Below, piece after piece: positions 41,727 to 49,614 of a DNA stretch of 64,000 nt. Positions within the stretch are counted from its first letter, which is position 1. Every line of letters begins with the position of its first letter. The notes below the pieces were generated by a model. It had not been told where the DNA came from and ran no database searches. It saw only the letters and a program-made list of their open reading frames with translations. The DNA comes from Nocardia araoensis NBRC 100135 (GTDB lineage: Bacteria; Actinomycetota; Actinomycetes; Mycobacteriales; Mycobacteriaceae), in the NCBI RefSeq assembly GCF_000308435.1, contig NZ_BAFR01000174.1:1-64000 (forward strand). Reading direction: 5' to 3'. A program made the translations under genes and the position numbers.

Positions 41727-43346
41727 TCAGACGAACGCGCGCTCGATGATCGCGCCGGTGTCGACGCCGGTGGGCAGCGTGCCGAAGGCGATGCCCCAGT
41801 CGTCGCCGAGCCGGGTCGCGCAGAAGGCGTCGGCGACGGCGGAGTGACCGTGGCGGACGAGCTGCGCGCCTTGCAGCACCAGCGCCATGAGTTCGACGAC
41901 CCGCCTCGCGCGGTACTCGATGTCGTTGAGATCCGACAATTCCTTGCCCACCCGGGCGATCGCGTCGTCCAGGCGCGGGTTCTCCCCCTTGGCCAGGGAC
42001 ACTTCGTTGAAGTACGCCTCGACCGTCTCCGGCTGACGCCCCATCGCGCGCAACGCGTCCAGCGCGGCGACGTTGCCCGATCCTTCCCAGATGGACATCA
42101 GCGGCGCCTCCCGGTACAGCCGCGGCATGCCGGATTCCTCGGCATATCCGTTGCCGCCGAAGCATTCCAGCGCCTCGGCCGCGTGCGCGGGCGCGCGCTT
42201 GCACACCCAGTACTTGGTGACCGCCAGCGCGATGCGCCGCAGCGCGGCCTCGGCGGGATCCGCGCCCGCCCGATCGGTGGCCCCGGCCAGCCGCATCATC
42301 ACGGTGGTCGCGGCGTCGGACTCGATCACCAGATCGGCGAGCACGTTACGCATGGCGGGCTGGTCGACCAGCTTGGCGCCGAACGCTTCCCGGTGACGCG
42401 CGTGGTGCACCGCGTACACCGCGCCCGCCCGCATGCCGGTCGCGGAGCCGATCACGCAGTCCAGCCTGGTCATGTTCACCATCTCGATGATGGTCTTGAC
42501 GCCTGCGCCTTCCGCGCCCACCAGCCAGCCCGAGGCGTTCTCGTACTCGATCTCCGAGGAGGCGTTGGACTTGTTGCCCAGCTTGTCCTTCAGCCGCTGG
42601 ATGCGGATGGGGTTGCGCGTGCCGTCGGGCAGCACCCGGGGCAGCAGGAAGCAGGACAGGCCACCGGGCGCCTGCGCCAGCGTGAGGAACATGTCCGACA
42701 TCGGCGCGGAGGTGAACCATTTGTGGCCGACGATCCGGTAGGAGCCGTCCGGCTGCGGCGTCGCGGTGGTGGTGTTGGCGCGCACGTCCGAGCCGCCCTG
42801 CTTCTCGGTCATCGACATGCCCGCGATGAGCCCGGCCTTGGTGGACGGCTCGCGCAATCCGAATTCGTAGACGCGCGAACCGAGCAGCGGTTCGTATTTC
42901 GCCGCCAGTTCCCGGTTGTGCCGCAACGCGGGGACGACCGCGTAGGTCATCGAGATCGGGCACATGTGGCCGGCGTCGGCGGCGCCCCAGGTGTAGAACT
43001 TCGCCGCGCGCGCCACATGCGCGCCCGGCCGGTCGTCCAGCCACGGGGCGCCGTGCAGCCCGTGCTCGACGGCGACGCGCATCAGGTCGTGCCAGTGCGG
43101 GTGGAATTCGACCTCATCGATGCGGTGACCGTAGCGGTCGTGGGTGCGCAGGACCGGCGGGTATTCGTTGGCCAGCCTGCCCCATTCCTGCGCCTGCGCG
43201 CCGCCCGCGAGCGCGCCCAGCTCCCGCACTTCGGCCTCGGCCCAGCCCGCCCCTTCCCGGTGCAGGCCCTCGAGCAGCGCCGGATTGCGCGAGACATCGA
43301 AGGGCACGATGTCGGGCACCTGGTTGAAGACTTCATGCGTCTGCAT
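41727..43346 (-). CDS. AidB-type acyl-CoA dehydrogenase family protein
   Basis: A 539-residue flavoprotein of the acyl-CoA dehydrogenase superfamily, AidB branch (E. coli AidB has 541 residues). N-terminal AidB domain with THEVFNQVPDIVPFDVSRNP and HPHWHDLMRVAVEHGLHG; FAD-binding middle with SMTEKQGGSDVRANTT and GHKWFTSAPMSDMFL; C-terminal ECFGGNGYAEESGMPRLYRE and IWEGSGNVAALDALRA. AidB binds DNA and is linked to alkylation damage; in actinomycetes it can also act in fatty-acid metabolism. It overlaps the tetR gene upstream by 14 bases, so both are one transcript. Confidence 0.92.
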   Translation of the reverse strand: MQTHEVFNQVPDIVPFDVSRNPALLEGLHREGAGWAEAEVRELGALAGGAQAQEWGRLANEYPPVLRTHDRYGHRIDEVEFHPHWHDLMRVAVEHGLHGAPWLDDRPGAHVARAAKFYTWGAADAGHMCPISMTYAVVPALRHNRELAAKYEPLLGSRVYEFGLREPSTKAGLIAGMSMTEKQGGSDVRANTTTATPQPDGSYRIVGHKWFTSAPMSDMFLTLAQAPGGLSCFLLPRVLPDGTRNPIRIQRLKDKLGNKSNASSEIEYENASGWLVGAEGAGVKTIIEMVNMTRLDCVIGSATGMRAGAVYAVHHARHREAFGAKLVDQPAMRNVLADLVIESDAATTVMMRLAGATDRAGADPAEAALRRIALAVTKYWVCKRAPAHAAEALECFGGNGYAEESGMPRLYREAPLMSIWEGSGNVAALDALRAMGRQPETVEAYFNEVSLAKGENPRLDDAIARVGKELSDLNDIEYRARRVVELMALVLQGAQLVRHGHSAVADAFCATRLGDDWGIAFGTLPTGVDTGAIIERAFV

Positions 43347-44007
43347 CGGACACTCCTGATTCCAGCCGGGCGCAGGCCGCGCCCGGGTCGTCGCGCACGC
43401 CCAGCGCGCGCATCGCGAAAGCGGTGAGTTCGGGGACGACGGATTCGCCGTGCGGCGCGTCGGCCAGCGGGCCGACCAGAACCTCGCCGATCGCGCCGAC
43501 CAACGCGGCCGCGCTGATCCTCGGGTCCTGCGGCGGGATCTCGCCCCGCGCGATGCCCTCGGCCACCGCCGTTTCGAAGGTCTCGGCGAACGCGCGCCGG
43601 AAATGCAGGCGTTCGCTGTCCACGGCCGCGTCGACCGGTTCGGCGAGCAGGACGTAGGCCAGGTTCGGGTTCTTCAGCGCGCGGCCCGCGAAGGTCTCCA
43701 CCGCCGCGGTGACCCGTTCGACGGCCGTTCCGCGCGCGCCCGCCGCGGCCACGGCGGCGACCTCGCGCGCGACCACCTTCCGGAACACCGCACGCACCAA
43801 GGCGGCCTTGCCGTCGAAGTTCTTGTAGACGGTGCCGGTGGCCAAGCCCGCCTCGGTCGCGACCGCCGCCATGGACAGCGCGGCATAGCCGCCGCGGGAC
43901 AGCACCTTCGTCGCGGCCTGCACGATCAGCCCCGCCTGAGCGTCCAGGCGGGCCTGCACGGCGGGAGTTCTGCGGTAGGCCACCCAAGAAGTGAAGCATG
44001 AATTCAT
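43333..44007 (-). CDS. TetR-family transcriptional regulator
   Basis: A 224-residue TetR regulator; recognition helix region AAVATEAGLATGTVYKNFDG after SRGGYAALSM. Start could be ATG 44007 or GTG 43983. A GTGAAG...CTTCAC inverted repeat (43991-44015, containing GAATTC) covers the intergenic side; if it is the operator, the GTG start is the more natural choice. First gene of a tetR-aidB transcript and divergent from an enoyl-CoA hydratase, so it probably controls fatty-acid-type degradation genes on both sides. Confidence 0.88.
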   Translation of the reverse strand: MNSCFTSWVAYRRTPAVQARLDAQAGLIVQAATKVLSRGGYAALSMAAVATEAGLATGTVYKNFDGKAALVRAVFRKVVAREVAAVAAAGARGTAVERVTAAVETFAGRALKNPNLAYVLLAEPVDAAVDSERLHFRRAFAETFETAVAEGIARGEIPPQDPRISAAALVGAIGEVLVGPLADAPHGESVVPELTAFAMRALGVRDDPGAACARLESGVSDADA

Positions 44008-44036
44008 TTCTTCACACAAGGGTGCTTTTACGGCGT

Positions 44037-44810
44037 ATGTTCGAGCGCGTGACGGTACTCATCGAACGCAACGGCCCCGTGACGACCGTGATCCTGCACC
44101 GGCCGGAAGCACGCAACGCGGTGGACGGGCCGACCGCCGCCGCGCTGGCCGACGCATTCCGCGAGTTCGACGCCGACCCCGACGCGGCGGTCGCGGTGCT
44201 GTGGGGCGACGGCGGCACGTTCTGCGCGGGCGCCGATCTGAAGGCGCTCGGCACCGAGCGCTCCAACCGGGCCGCCGAGGACGGCGACGGCCCGATGGGG
44301 CCGACCAGGATGCGGCTGTCCAAGCCGGTGATCGCCGCGGTCTCCGGCTTCGCGGTGGCCGGCGGGCTGGAACTCGCGCTGTGGTGCGATCTGCGGGTCG
44401 CCGAACAGGACAGCACCTTCGGCGTCTTCTGCCGCCGCTGGGGCGTTCCGCTGATCGATGGCGGCACGGTACGGCTGCCGCAGGTCATCGGCATGGGCCG
44501 CGCCATGGATCTGGTGCTCACCGGCCGCGCGGTCGGCGCGGACGAGGCGCTGCGGATGGGCTTGGTGAATCGCGTGGTGCCCACCGGCGAAGCTCGCGGC
44601 GCCGCGGAGGCGCTGGCCGCGGAACTGGCCGCGCTGCCGCAGACCTGCCTGCGCTCGGACCGCATGTCGATGCTCGAGCAGGAGGGGATGACCGAAGAGT
44701 CCGCGCTGCGCAACGAATTCCGCCACGGCCTGACGGCACTGGCCGACGGCGCGCTGGAGGGCGCCCAGCGGTTCGCGGCGGGCGCGGGCCGCCACGGCGC
44801 TCACGCCTGA
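44037..44810 (+). CDS. Enoyl-CoA hydratase/isomerase family protein
   Basis: A 257-residue crotonase-fold protein: HRPEARNAVDGPTAAALADA (20 residues), the CoA oxyanion region FCAGADLKALG, and AVSGFAVAGGLELALWCDL. The catalytic glutamates of classical hydratases are not both evident (GVPLIDGGTVRLPQVIG where many have E), so another crotonase reaction is possible. ATG 44037 is given; GTG 44049 (VTVLIERNGPV) is an alternative. It is followed 5 bases later by an acyltransferase-like gene. Confidence 0.87.
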   Translation: MFERVTVLIERNGPVTTVILHRPEARNAVDGPTAAALADAFREFDADPDAAVAVLWGDGGTFCAGADLKALGTERSNRAAEDGDGPMGPTRMRLSKPVIAAVSGFAVAGGLELALWCDLRVAEQDSTFGVFCRRWGVPLIDGGTVRLPQVIGMGRAMDLVLTGRAVGADEALRMGLVNRVVPTGEARGAAEALAAELAALPQTCLRSDRMSMLEQEGMTEESALRNEFRHGLTALADGALEGAQRFAAGAGRHGAHA

Positions 44811-44815
44811 GGCCC

Positions 44816-46057
44816 ATGGGCCGGCTGAGCGTCGTCGACGAGATCTTCTTGCGCAGCCACCGAGGGCTCGGCACGCCGATCGCGTTGCAAGGGCTGTGGC
44901 GGACGGCCGACCGGGTCGACCCCGCGCTGCTGGCACGGGTGCACGCGGCGCTGCGCACGGGCCCGTTGGGACGCAGGGTGATGCGCCCGCGTGTGCCGGG
45001 CGCTCGCCGGGCCTGGCGACCGAATGTCCGCGCGTATCCGATCGAGCGCGCCGAGGGCGTCGTCCCGGTCGGGGAGTTGCTCGACTGGGCGGACGCGCAG
45101 GGCGCCGGGCTCGATCCGGAATACGGTCCCGGGTGGCGGCTTTCGACCGCAGCACTGGACGACGGCGGTTCGGTCGTCTCTCTCACTTGTTCGCACGTAC
45201 TGGCCGACGGGCGGGCGCTGGTGCTCGCGGTGGACGACGCGCTGGGCGGCGCTCGGGTGCGTTCGGCAGATCTCGATGCGCGGGGATCGGATTGGTCCGA
45301 CGCCTTGCGCCAATGGTCGATCGTCCTGCGCGGCACCGCGGCGGCGCTGCGGCACGGGATACCGCGGCAACCCGCCGCACCGAGCCGGGACGAGCAGCCG
45401 CGCGCGGCGGACGACGCGACGCACAGCGCGATCCTGCGATGCCCCGCCGCGGAGTGGGACCGCGTGGCGGCGCGCGACGGCGGCACGGCCAACAGCCTGT
45501 TCATCCACCTCGTCGCGACCGTGCTGCGGGACAGCGGATTTCCCGGTGAGACGATCGAGGCCAGTCTCCCCGTCGACACCCGCGACGAACCCCGGGTCGA
45601 CAACGACCTCGCCATGACGCGCATCGCGATCACCCGCGCCGACACCCCGGCGACGATCCGCGCACTGGCGCGTTCGGCCTACGAGCACCGCATGTCCGCG
45701 CCGAGCGGCATGCCCGAAGAGTTGCTCCAGGTGATCCCGGACCGCTGGGCCTACGCGCTGTCCAAAGGCGCGGGCGAACGAGACATCCTGTGCTCGAACA
45801 TCGGAACGCTCCCCGCCTCGCTGCTCGAACTCGGCCCGCACCGCTGCACCGGCGTCGCCGCCCGCGCCATCCATCCCGGGCTCACCACCGCGCGCCTGCC
45901 CCGCACCCGCCTCTCGGGCTACCTGTGTCGCATCGGCGAGGACTACGTGCTGAGCCTGGTCTCCCTCGATCCGGAGCGGATCGCGTCGGCGGGCGCGTTG
46001 CGCGAGCTGGCGGTGCGCGCGGTGCGTTCCGCGGGCTTGCCCGCCGACGTGTGGTGA
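44816..46057 (+). CDS. HxxxD-type acyltransferase-like protein (PapA / wax-ester-synthase-like)
   Basis: A 413-residue protein with the condensation/acyltransferase motif H127-x3-D131-G in TCSHVLADGRAL, and a two-lobed layout with a second conserved region DNDLAMTRIAITRA. It opens MGRLSVVDEIFLRSHRG, like proteins of the wax-ester synthase and PapA group. These use acyl-CoA to esterify alcohols, making surface or storage lipids. The gene follows the enoyl-CoA hydratase by 5 bases in one transcript, pointing to acyl-CoA substrates. Exact product unknown. Its last codons are duplicated in the repeat downstream. Confidence 0.75.
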   Translation: MGRLSVVDEIFLRSHRGLGTPIALQGLWRTADRVDPALLARVHAALRTGPLGRRVMRPRVPGARRAWRPNVRAYPIERAEGVVPVGELLDWADAQGAGLDPEYGPGWRLSTAALDDGGSVVSLTCSHVLADGRALVLAVDDALGGARVRSADLDARGSDWSDALRQWSIVLRGTAAALRHGIPRQPAAPSRDEQPRAADDATHSAILRCPAAEWDRVAARDGGTANSLFIHLVATVLRDSGFPGETIEASLPVDTRDEPRVDNDLAMTRIAITRADTPATIRALARSAYEHRMSAPSGMPEELLQVIPDRWAYALSKGAGERDILCSNIGTLPASLLELGPHRCTGVAARAIHPGLTTARLPRTRLSGYLCRIGEDYVLSLVSLDPERIASAGALRELAVRAVRSAGLPADVW

Positions 46058-46227
46058 TTCCGGCGGACTCGCACGCCGACGCATGGTGATTCGCCCGGCC
46101 GGACGCGCCGAGCCACGGTCGTCTCCACGGGACTACCCGCCGAGCCACGGTCGCGCATAGGATTACCCGCCGCACCACGGTCGCCCACGGGATTACCCGC
46201 CGCACCACGGGCATACGCACGGGAGCG
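46043..46227. repeat. Short tandem-repeat tract at the 3' end of the acyltransferase gene
   Basis: Two repeat types lie back to back. First, an 18-base unit (GCCGACGTGTGGTGATTC at 46043-46060 and GCCGACGCATGGTGATTC at 46075-46092, period 32) duplicates the last codons and stop of the gene. Then four imperfect 30-32-base units at 46106, 46138, 46168 and 46198, each CGCCG(A/C)(G/A)CCACGG... ending GA(C/T)TACC. Confidence 0.8.
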
Positions 46228-46527
46228 CACCCGATCGCCGCGAGTTCACACGACACGCGCAATATTTCGGCGAACGGCCGGGAGTTTCGGCGACCTGGTA
46301 TGAAATCCGATGGTTTCGCTCGCCGGTCACCGGCAATCGGGGCGAATGCCGACGACGACCGCGATCGGTCGTGTCGGCCGACTCGCCGTGTCGGCGTGAT
46401 CACCACCGTCGGCCACCCCACCCGTTAAAGTCTGCCGCGTACGCCGAGTGGGGGCCGCGCCGACCCATTCGCCGTACCAGTCCGTTTCGCGCATGAAGTT
46501 CCGATTCCATCGATACTCGACTGGAGC
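46058..46527. other. Gene-free region with repeats before the Met-rich porin
   Basis: About 470 bases. The left 170 hold the tandem repeats; the right part is more AT-rich (around 46260-46330 and 46480-46520) and should hold the porin promoter. No gene is supported. Confidence 0.55.
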
Positions 46528-47298
46528 ATGATGAACCGAAAGCATTCGCGCACTCTCGCCGCGATCGTCGCGGTGGTCATCGCCGCTAACGGCGCTTTCG
46601 CTGTTTCCGATTCCGTGGCGAGCGCCGCGCCAGGAGAGATCAATGCCGGCGGGCTGCATCTGATCGCGTCGGCGAACGCCAACAATGTCGTGCCCGCGGG
46701 CGGTGACATCGCGCCCGGAGTTCCGTTCGTGCACGCGGTGAAGGTGTCCGGAGACTTCTCGGTGTCCCTCGACGGCCCCTCGGCGCTGCGCAGCGGAGAA
46801 ATAGCCATCGGATATCTGGTCGGCTGCGCGGTGGACATCTCCAACGGCATCTCGATCGGCATCTCACCCAGCATCGGTGCCGACGTCGGGATCGCGCCCT
46901 CCTTCGGCGTGGAGGGCTCCCTCACCTTCGAGCCGCCCTCCCTGCAGATGAACATGCCCGATCAGCAGATGATGATGCCCTCCCTGCAACTGATGGCGCC
47001 GCCGAGCGTCACCGTCGGCGCCGCCGTCGCCATCCAGCCCAGCTTCGACGTCGAGGCGGGCGTCGCCGTCGAACTCGCGGTGAATCTGGCCCCCGGTTCG
47101 GTCACGGCGGTGGTGATCGGTGCGACGGAAATAGACGGGGAATCGGAATTCCCTTACACCTACGCACACACCAATACACCGTTGAATATCAGCGGCTGCC
47201 TTTCACCGGCCTCGGCCATGCCGTTTGTCACCGTACGGGCCGATTCGAAAAGGGCGACAGCGCAAACGACGGGTTACGGCGCAGCGTTCTGGTTCTGA
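46528..47298 (+). CDS. MspA-family porin-like protein with a Met-rich insertion
   Basis: A 256-residue secreted protein of the MspA porin family: signal peptide (MMNRKHSRTLAAIVAVVIAA, cleavage near ASA-AP), the GYLVGCAVDIS strand and the C-terminal LNISGCLSPASAMPFV segment. Between them lies an unusual insertion with six methionines in sixteen residues (141-156: MNMPDQQMMMPSLQLM). MxM clusters can bind Cu(I) or Ag(I); a metal-selective channel is possible but unproven. CTGGAG precedes two tandem ATGs. Its 3' end overlaps the converging tetR gene by 25 bases. Confidence 0.82.
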   Translation: MMNRKHSRTLAAIVAVVIAANGAFAVSDSVASAAPGEINAGGLHLIASANANNVVPAGGDIAPGVPFVHAVKVSGDFSVSLDGPSALRSGEIAIGYLVGCAVDISNGISIGISPSIGADVGIAPSFGVEGSLTFEPPSLQMNMPDQQMMMPSLQLMAPPSVTVGAAVAIQPSFDVEAGVAVELAVNLAPGSVTAVVIGATEIDGESEFPYTYAHTNTPLNISGCLSPASAMPFVTVRADSKRATAQTTGYGAAFWF

Positions 47299-47993
47299 CC
47301 GTCGCAGCGCACCAATCCGTCCAGTAGCGCGCGCAGTCCCCAGTCGAACTGCGCGTCCGAGATCCACTGCGCCAGAACACCGGCGCTCGCCCTGGTGCGC
47401 GGCCACCGATCACCGTCGACGGTGTCGAACGCGGCCGCGCGCCGGGCGATCCGCTCGGATTCCGGTGCCAGCGGGGGCCTTCCGTCGATTTCCGCGACTT
47501 CCATGGCGAGCGAGCCGATGACCTGCACCATCACGGCGTAGGCGGCGCGCGCGCAGTCCTGCTCGGGGAGACCGGTCCTGGCCAGGCAGTCCAGCAACGC
47601 CTCCCCCACGTCTCGCGCGGCATCGCCGTCCATGGGCGCGCTCATCATCAACCCCGCCACCGCGGGATGCCGCAGCACCTCGGCTCGTAGTCCTCGGGCG
47701 AATTCGACGACGGCCGTGCGGGGTTCGACGTCCGGGTCGGCGAGCACGGCGACCGGCACCGCGCCGAGCACCCGTTCGACCACCGCGCGTTCCAGGTCGG
47801 CCCGGCTCGCGACGTAGGTGTATACCGCGTTCGGGTTCACTCCCAGGCGGGTCGCGACCGATCGGATCGACACCGCGGCGACACCGCCCTCGTCCATGAG
47901 TTCGATCGCGGCATCGACGATCTGCGCGTCGCTGAACGCCCGCCGTTCGGGTCTGGTCCTGCGTTCTCCTGGTGTTGACTTCGCCGCTGCCAC
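47274..47993 (-). CDS. TetR-family transcriptional regulator
   Basis: A 239-residue TetR regulator with the tetracycline-repressor-type C-terminal domain. DNA-binding region: VDAAIELMDEGGVAAVSIRS then VATRLGVNPNAVYTYVASRA. GTG start at 47993. Divergent from a DUF4386-like membrane protein; two identical CTGTAC-CCC-GTACAG palindromes lie 9-42 bases upstream of its start, very likely its operators. Confidence 0.93.
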   Translation of the reverse strand: MAAAKSTPGERRTRPERRAFSDAQIVDAAIELMDEGGVAAVSIRSVATRLGVNPNAVYTYVASRADLERAVVERVLGAVPVAVLADPDVEPRTAVVEFARGLRAEVLRHPAVAGLMMSAPMDGDAARDVGEALLDCLARTGLPEQDCARAAYAVMVQVIGSLAMEVAEIDGRPPLAPESERIARRAAAFDTVDGDRWPRTRASAGVLAQWISDAQFDWGLRALLDGLVRCDGQNQNAAP

Positions 47994-48001
47994 GCGGTTG
48001 A

Positions 48002-48035
48002 CTGTACCCCGTACAGCTACCTGTACCCCGTACAG
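48002..48035. promoter_or_regulatory. Twin identical TetR operators
   Basis: CTGTACCCCGTACAG occurs at 48002-48016 and 48021-48035, separated by CTAC (period 19 bp). Each is a 15-bp palindrome with 6-bp arms. They fill the 58-base gap between the divergent genes. Confidence 0.8.
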
Positions 48036-48051
48036 TCAGAATTGAGACGCC

Positions 48052-48771
48052 ATGCCCGCACGCCCCTGGCCCGCCATCGCCCTGCTGGTGGCCGCGCCGA
48101 TCACCCTGAACGTCGCCTTCACCGGACTCGGCTCGGCCTTCGACTATCCCCACGTGCTGCGTGAGCCTGCGGCCGACGTGCTCGCGCTGTTCCGCGACAA
48201 CCAGACCGCCGTCGTCGCCTGGTTCGTCGTGCTGGCCCTCGCGGCCGCCGCGCTGGCGCCGCTGGCCGTGCTGATCGGCAGGCTGGACCGCTCACCGGCC
48301 ATGCGCGCGGCCGTCGCGGCGGGCGTGGCGGCCGCCGCGGTGCAGGCGATCGGCTTGCTGCGCTGGCCCGTCGCGGTTCCGGCGCTGGCAGCGCGGGCCG
48401 CCGAGGAGGGCGCGGGCTCCTCGGCCGTGCGCACTTTCGAAGCGCTGGGCGCGGTACTCGGCACCGGTCTCGGCGAGACGGCCGGATACACCCTCACCGC
48501 CGTGTGGACGGCCCTGGTCGCGATCGCCTTGCGGCACAAAATGCCCACCGCGTGGGCCGCAGTCGGTTACGTCTGCGCCGTCCTGGTGCTCAGCGGAGTT
48601 CTCGTCCCCCTCGGCATCCCGCTCATGGCGCAGACCAACTTCGTGGGCTATGTGCTGTGGAGCGTCTGGCTCTTGGCCTTGGCGGCGCTGCTCGCCTACC
48701 GCCCCACCGACTCGACGGCAGGCCACGACTCCGCGCCCGCACGGCCGCTGGATGCACCGCGCCCACTCTGA
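48052..48771 (+). CDS. DUF4386-like integral membrane protein
   Basis: A 239-residue protein with about seven hydrophobic helices (for example AIALLVAAPITLNVAFTG, VVAWFVVLALAAAALAPLAV, GYVLWSVWLLALAALLAY) and a soluble loop EPAADVLALFRDNQ, fitting DUF4386-type membrane proteins of unknown function. Begins 16 bases after the twin TetR operators, so it is the regulated target of the divergent TetR protein. Confidence 0.72.
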   Translation: MPARPWPAIALLVAAPITLNVAFTGLGSAFDYPHVLREPAADVLALFRDNQTAVVAWFVVLALAAAALAPLAVLIGRLDRSPAMRAAVAAGVAAAAVQAIGLLRWPVAVPALAARAAEEGAGSSAVRTFEALGAVLGTGLGETAGYTLTAVWTALVAIALRHKMPTAWAAVGYVCAVLVLSGVLVPLGIPLMAQTNFVGYVLWSVWLLALAALLAYRPTDSTAGHDSAPARPLDAPRPL

Positions 48772-48853
48772 CGGGCACGAGAACTCCGGCGGCCGTGCGG
48801 GGACGAACTCGCCGCCATCGCCGGACGCGGGCCGTAGCCGGGCGCAGTCGTCG

Positions 48854-49534
48854 TCACCGGGCGGGGACCGAGCGCTCCAGAACGTCCGCGGGGACCGAGA
48901 CGCCGGGGTCCAGATCCTCGGAGTCGATCGGGGTGTCCCAGGTCTGGCGCAGCGGGAGGACACCCGCCCACACGCCTCCGTTGTCGATGTCCGAAGGGTC
49001 GTCCTTCGGGCCGCCGGCGCGGACCTTCACGGAGGCCTCGGTGAGATCGAGGGCGAGCACCTTCGTGGCGGCGAGTTCCTTCTTGCTCGGGGGCCGCACC
49101 CGTGACCACGCGCCGGGCGCCGCGTGTTCGACGATCACGCGCAGCGCGTGCAGGCGCTCGTCGTGCTCGGTCACCTCGCGAGCCCGGCCGAGCACGACCG
49201 CGGAACGGTAGTTCATCGAGAAGTGCATGGCCGAACGCGCGTACACCACGCCGTCGACCAAGGTCACCGCCACCGAGATGTCGGCGGCGAGCGCCGCGCG
49301 CAGATTGCCCGCGCCGGTGGATCCGTGCAGGTAGAGCGTGTCGCCGTCGCGGCCGTAGGCGGTCGGCAGTACGACCGGCGTGCCGCCGAGCAGCACCCCG
49401 AGGTGGCAGATCAGCCCGGCGTCGAGCACCGCGTCCAAGTCGGCGCGATCGGTGCTGGCGCGGTCGGTCAACCGGGTCGGCGTGCTGCGCGGCGTCGGGG
49501 AAAGGGGAGTCCGTGGGCTGACTGTTGCGGTCAT
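48854..49534 (-). CDS. Pyridoxamine 5'-phosphate oxidase-fold flavoprotein
   Basis: A 226-residue split-barrel protein of the PNPOx-like superfamily (FMN, F420 or heme binding): AVLDAGLICHLGVLLGGTPV, TAYGRDGDTLYLHGSTGAGN and AMHFSMNYRSAVVLGRAREV are the core strands. Members oxidise or reduce small flavin-dependent substrates; real PNP oxidase activity is not implied. Divergent from a MocR/PdxR-type regulator, which probably controls it through the TGCCAAT repeats between them. Confidence 0.85.
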   Translation of the reverse strand: MTATVSPRTPLSPTPRSTPTRLTDRASTDRADLDAVLDAGLICHLGVLLGGTPVVLPTAYGRDGDTLYLHGSTGAGNLRAALAADISVAVTLVDGVVYARSAMHFSMNYRSAVVLGRAREVTEHDERLHALRVIVEHAAPGAWSRVRPPSKKELAATKVLALDLTEASVKVRAGGPKDDPSDIDNGGVWAGVLPLRQTWDTPIDSEDLDPGVSVPADVLERSVPAR

Positions 49535-49550
49535 GAACCCAGCATCGAGC

Positions 49551-49577
49551 TGCCAATGGCATTATCAAAGTGCCAAT
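49551..49577. promoter_or_regulatory. TGCCAAT direct repeat (MocR site candidate)
   Basis: TGCCAAT occurs at 49551-49557 and 49571-49577, a 20-bp period (about two helical turns). MocR/PdxR regulators usually bind direct repeats with such spacing between divergent genes. Confidence 0.5.
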
Positions 49578-49614
49578 TCGACTGATTTTCAGCAGGCCAC
49601 TATGAGGAGGGACC

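Noticed and set aside
46106..46227. CRISPR array from the 30-bp repeats
   Set aside because: The units are directly adjacent with no spacers, imperfect, and there are no cas genes; they are a plain tandem repeat.
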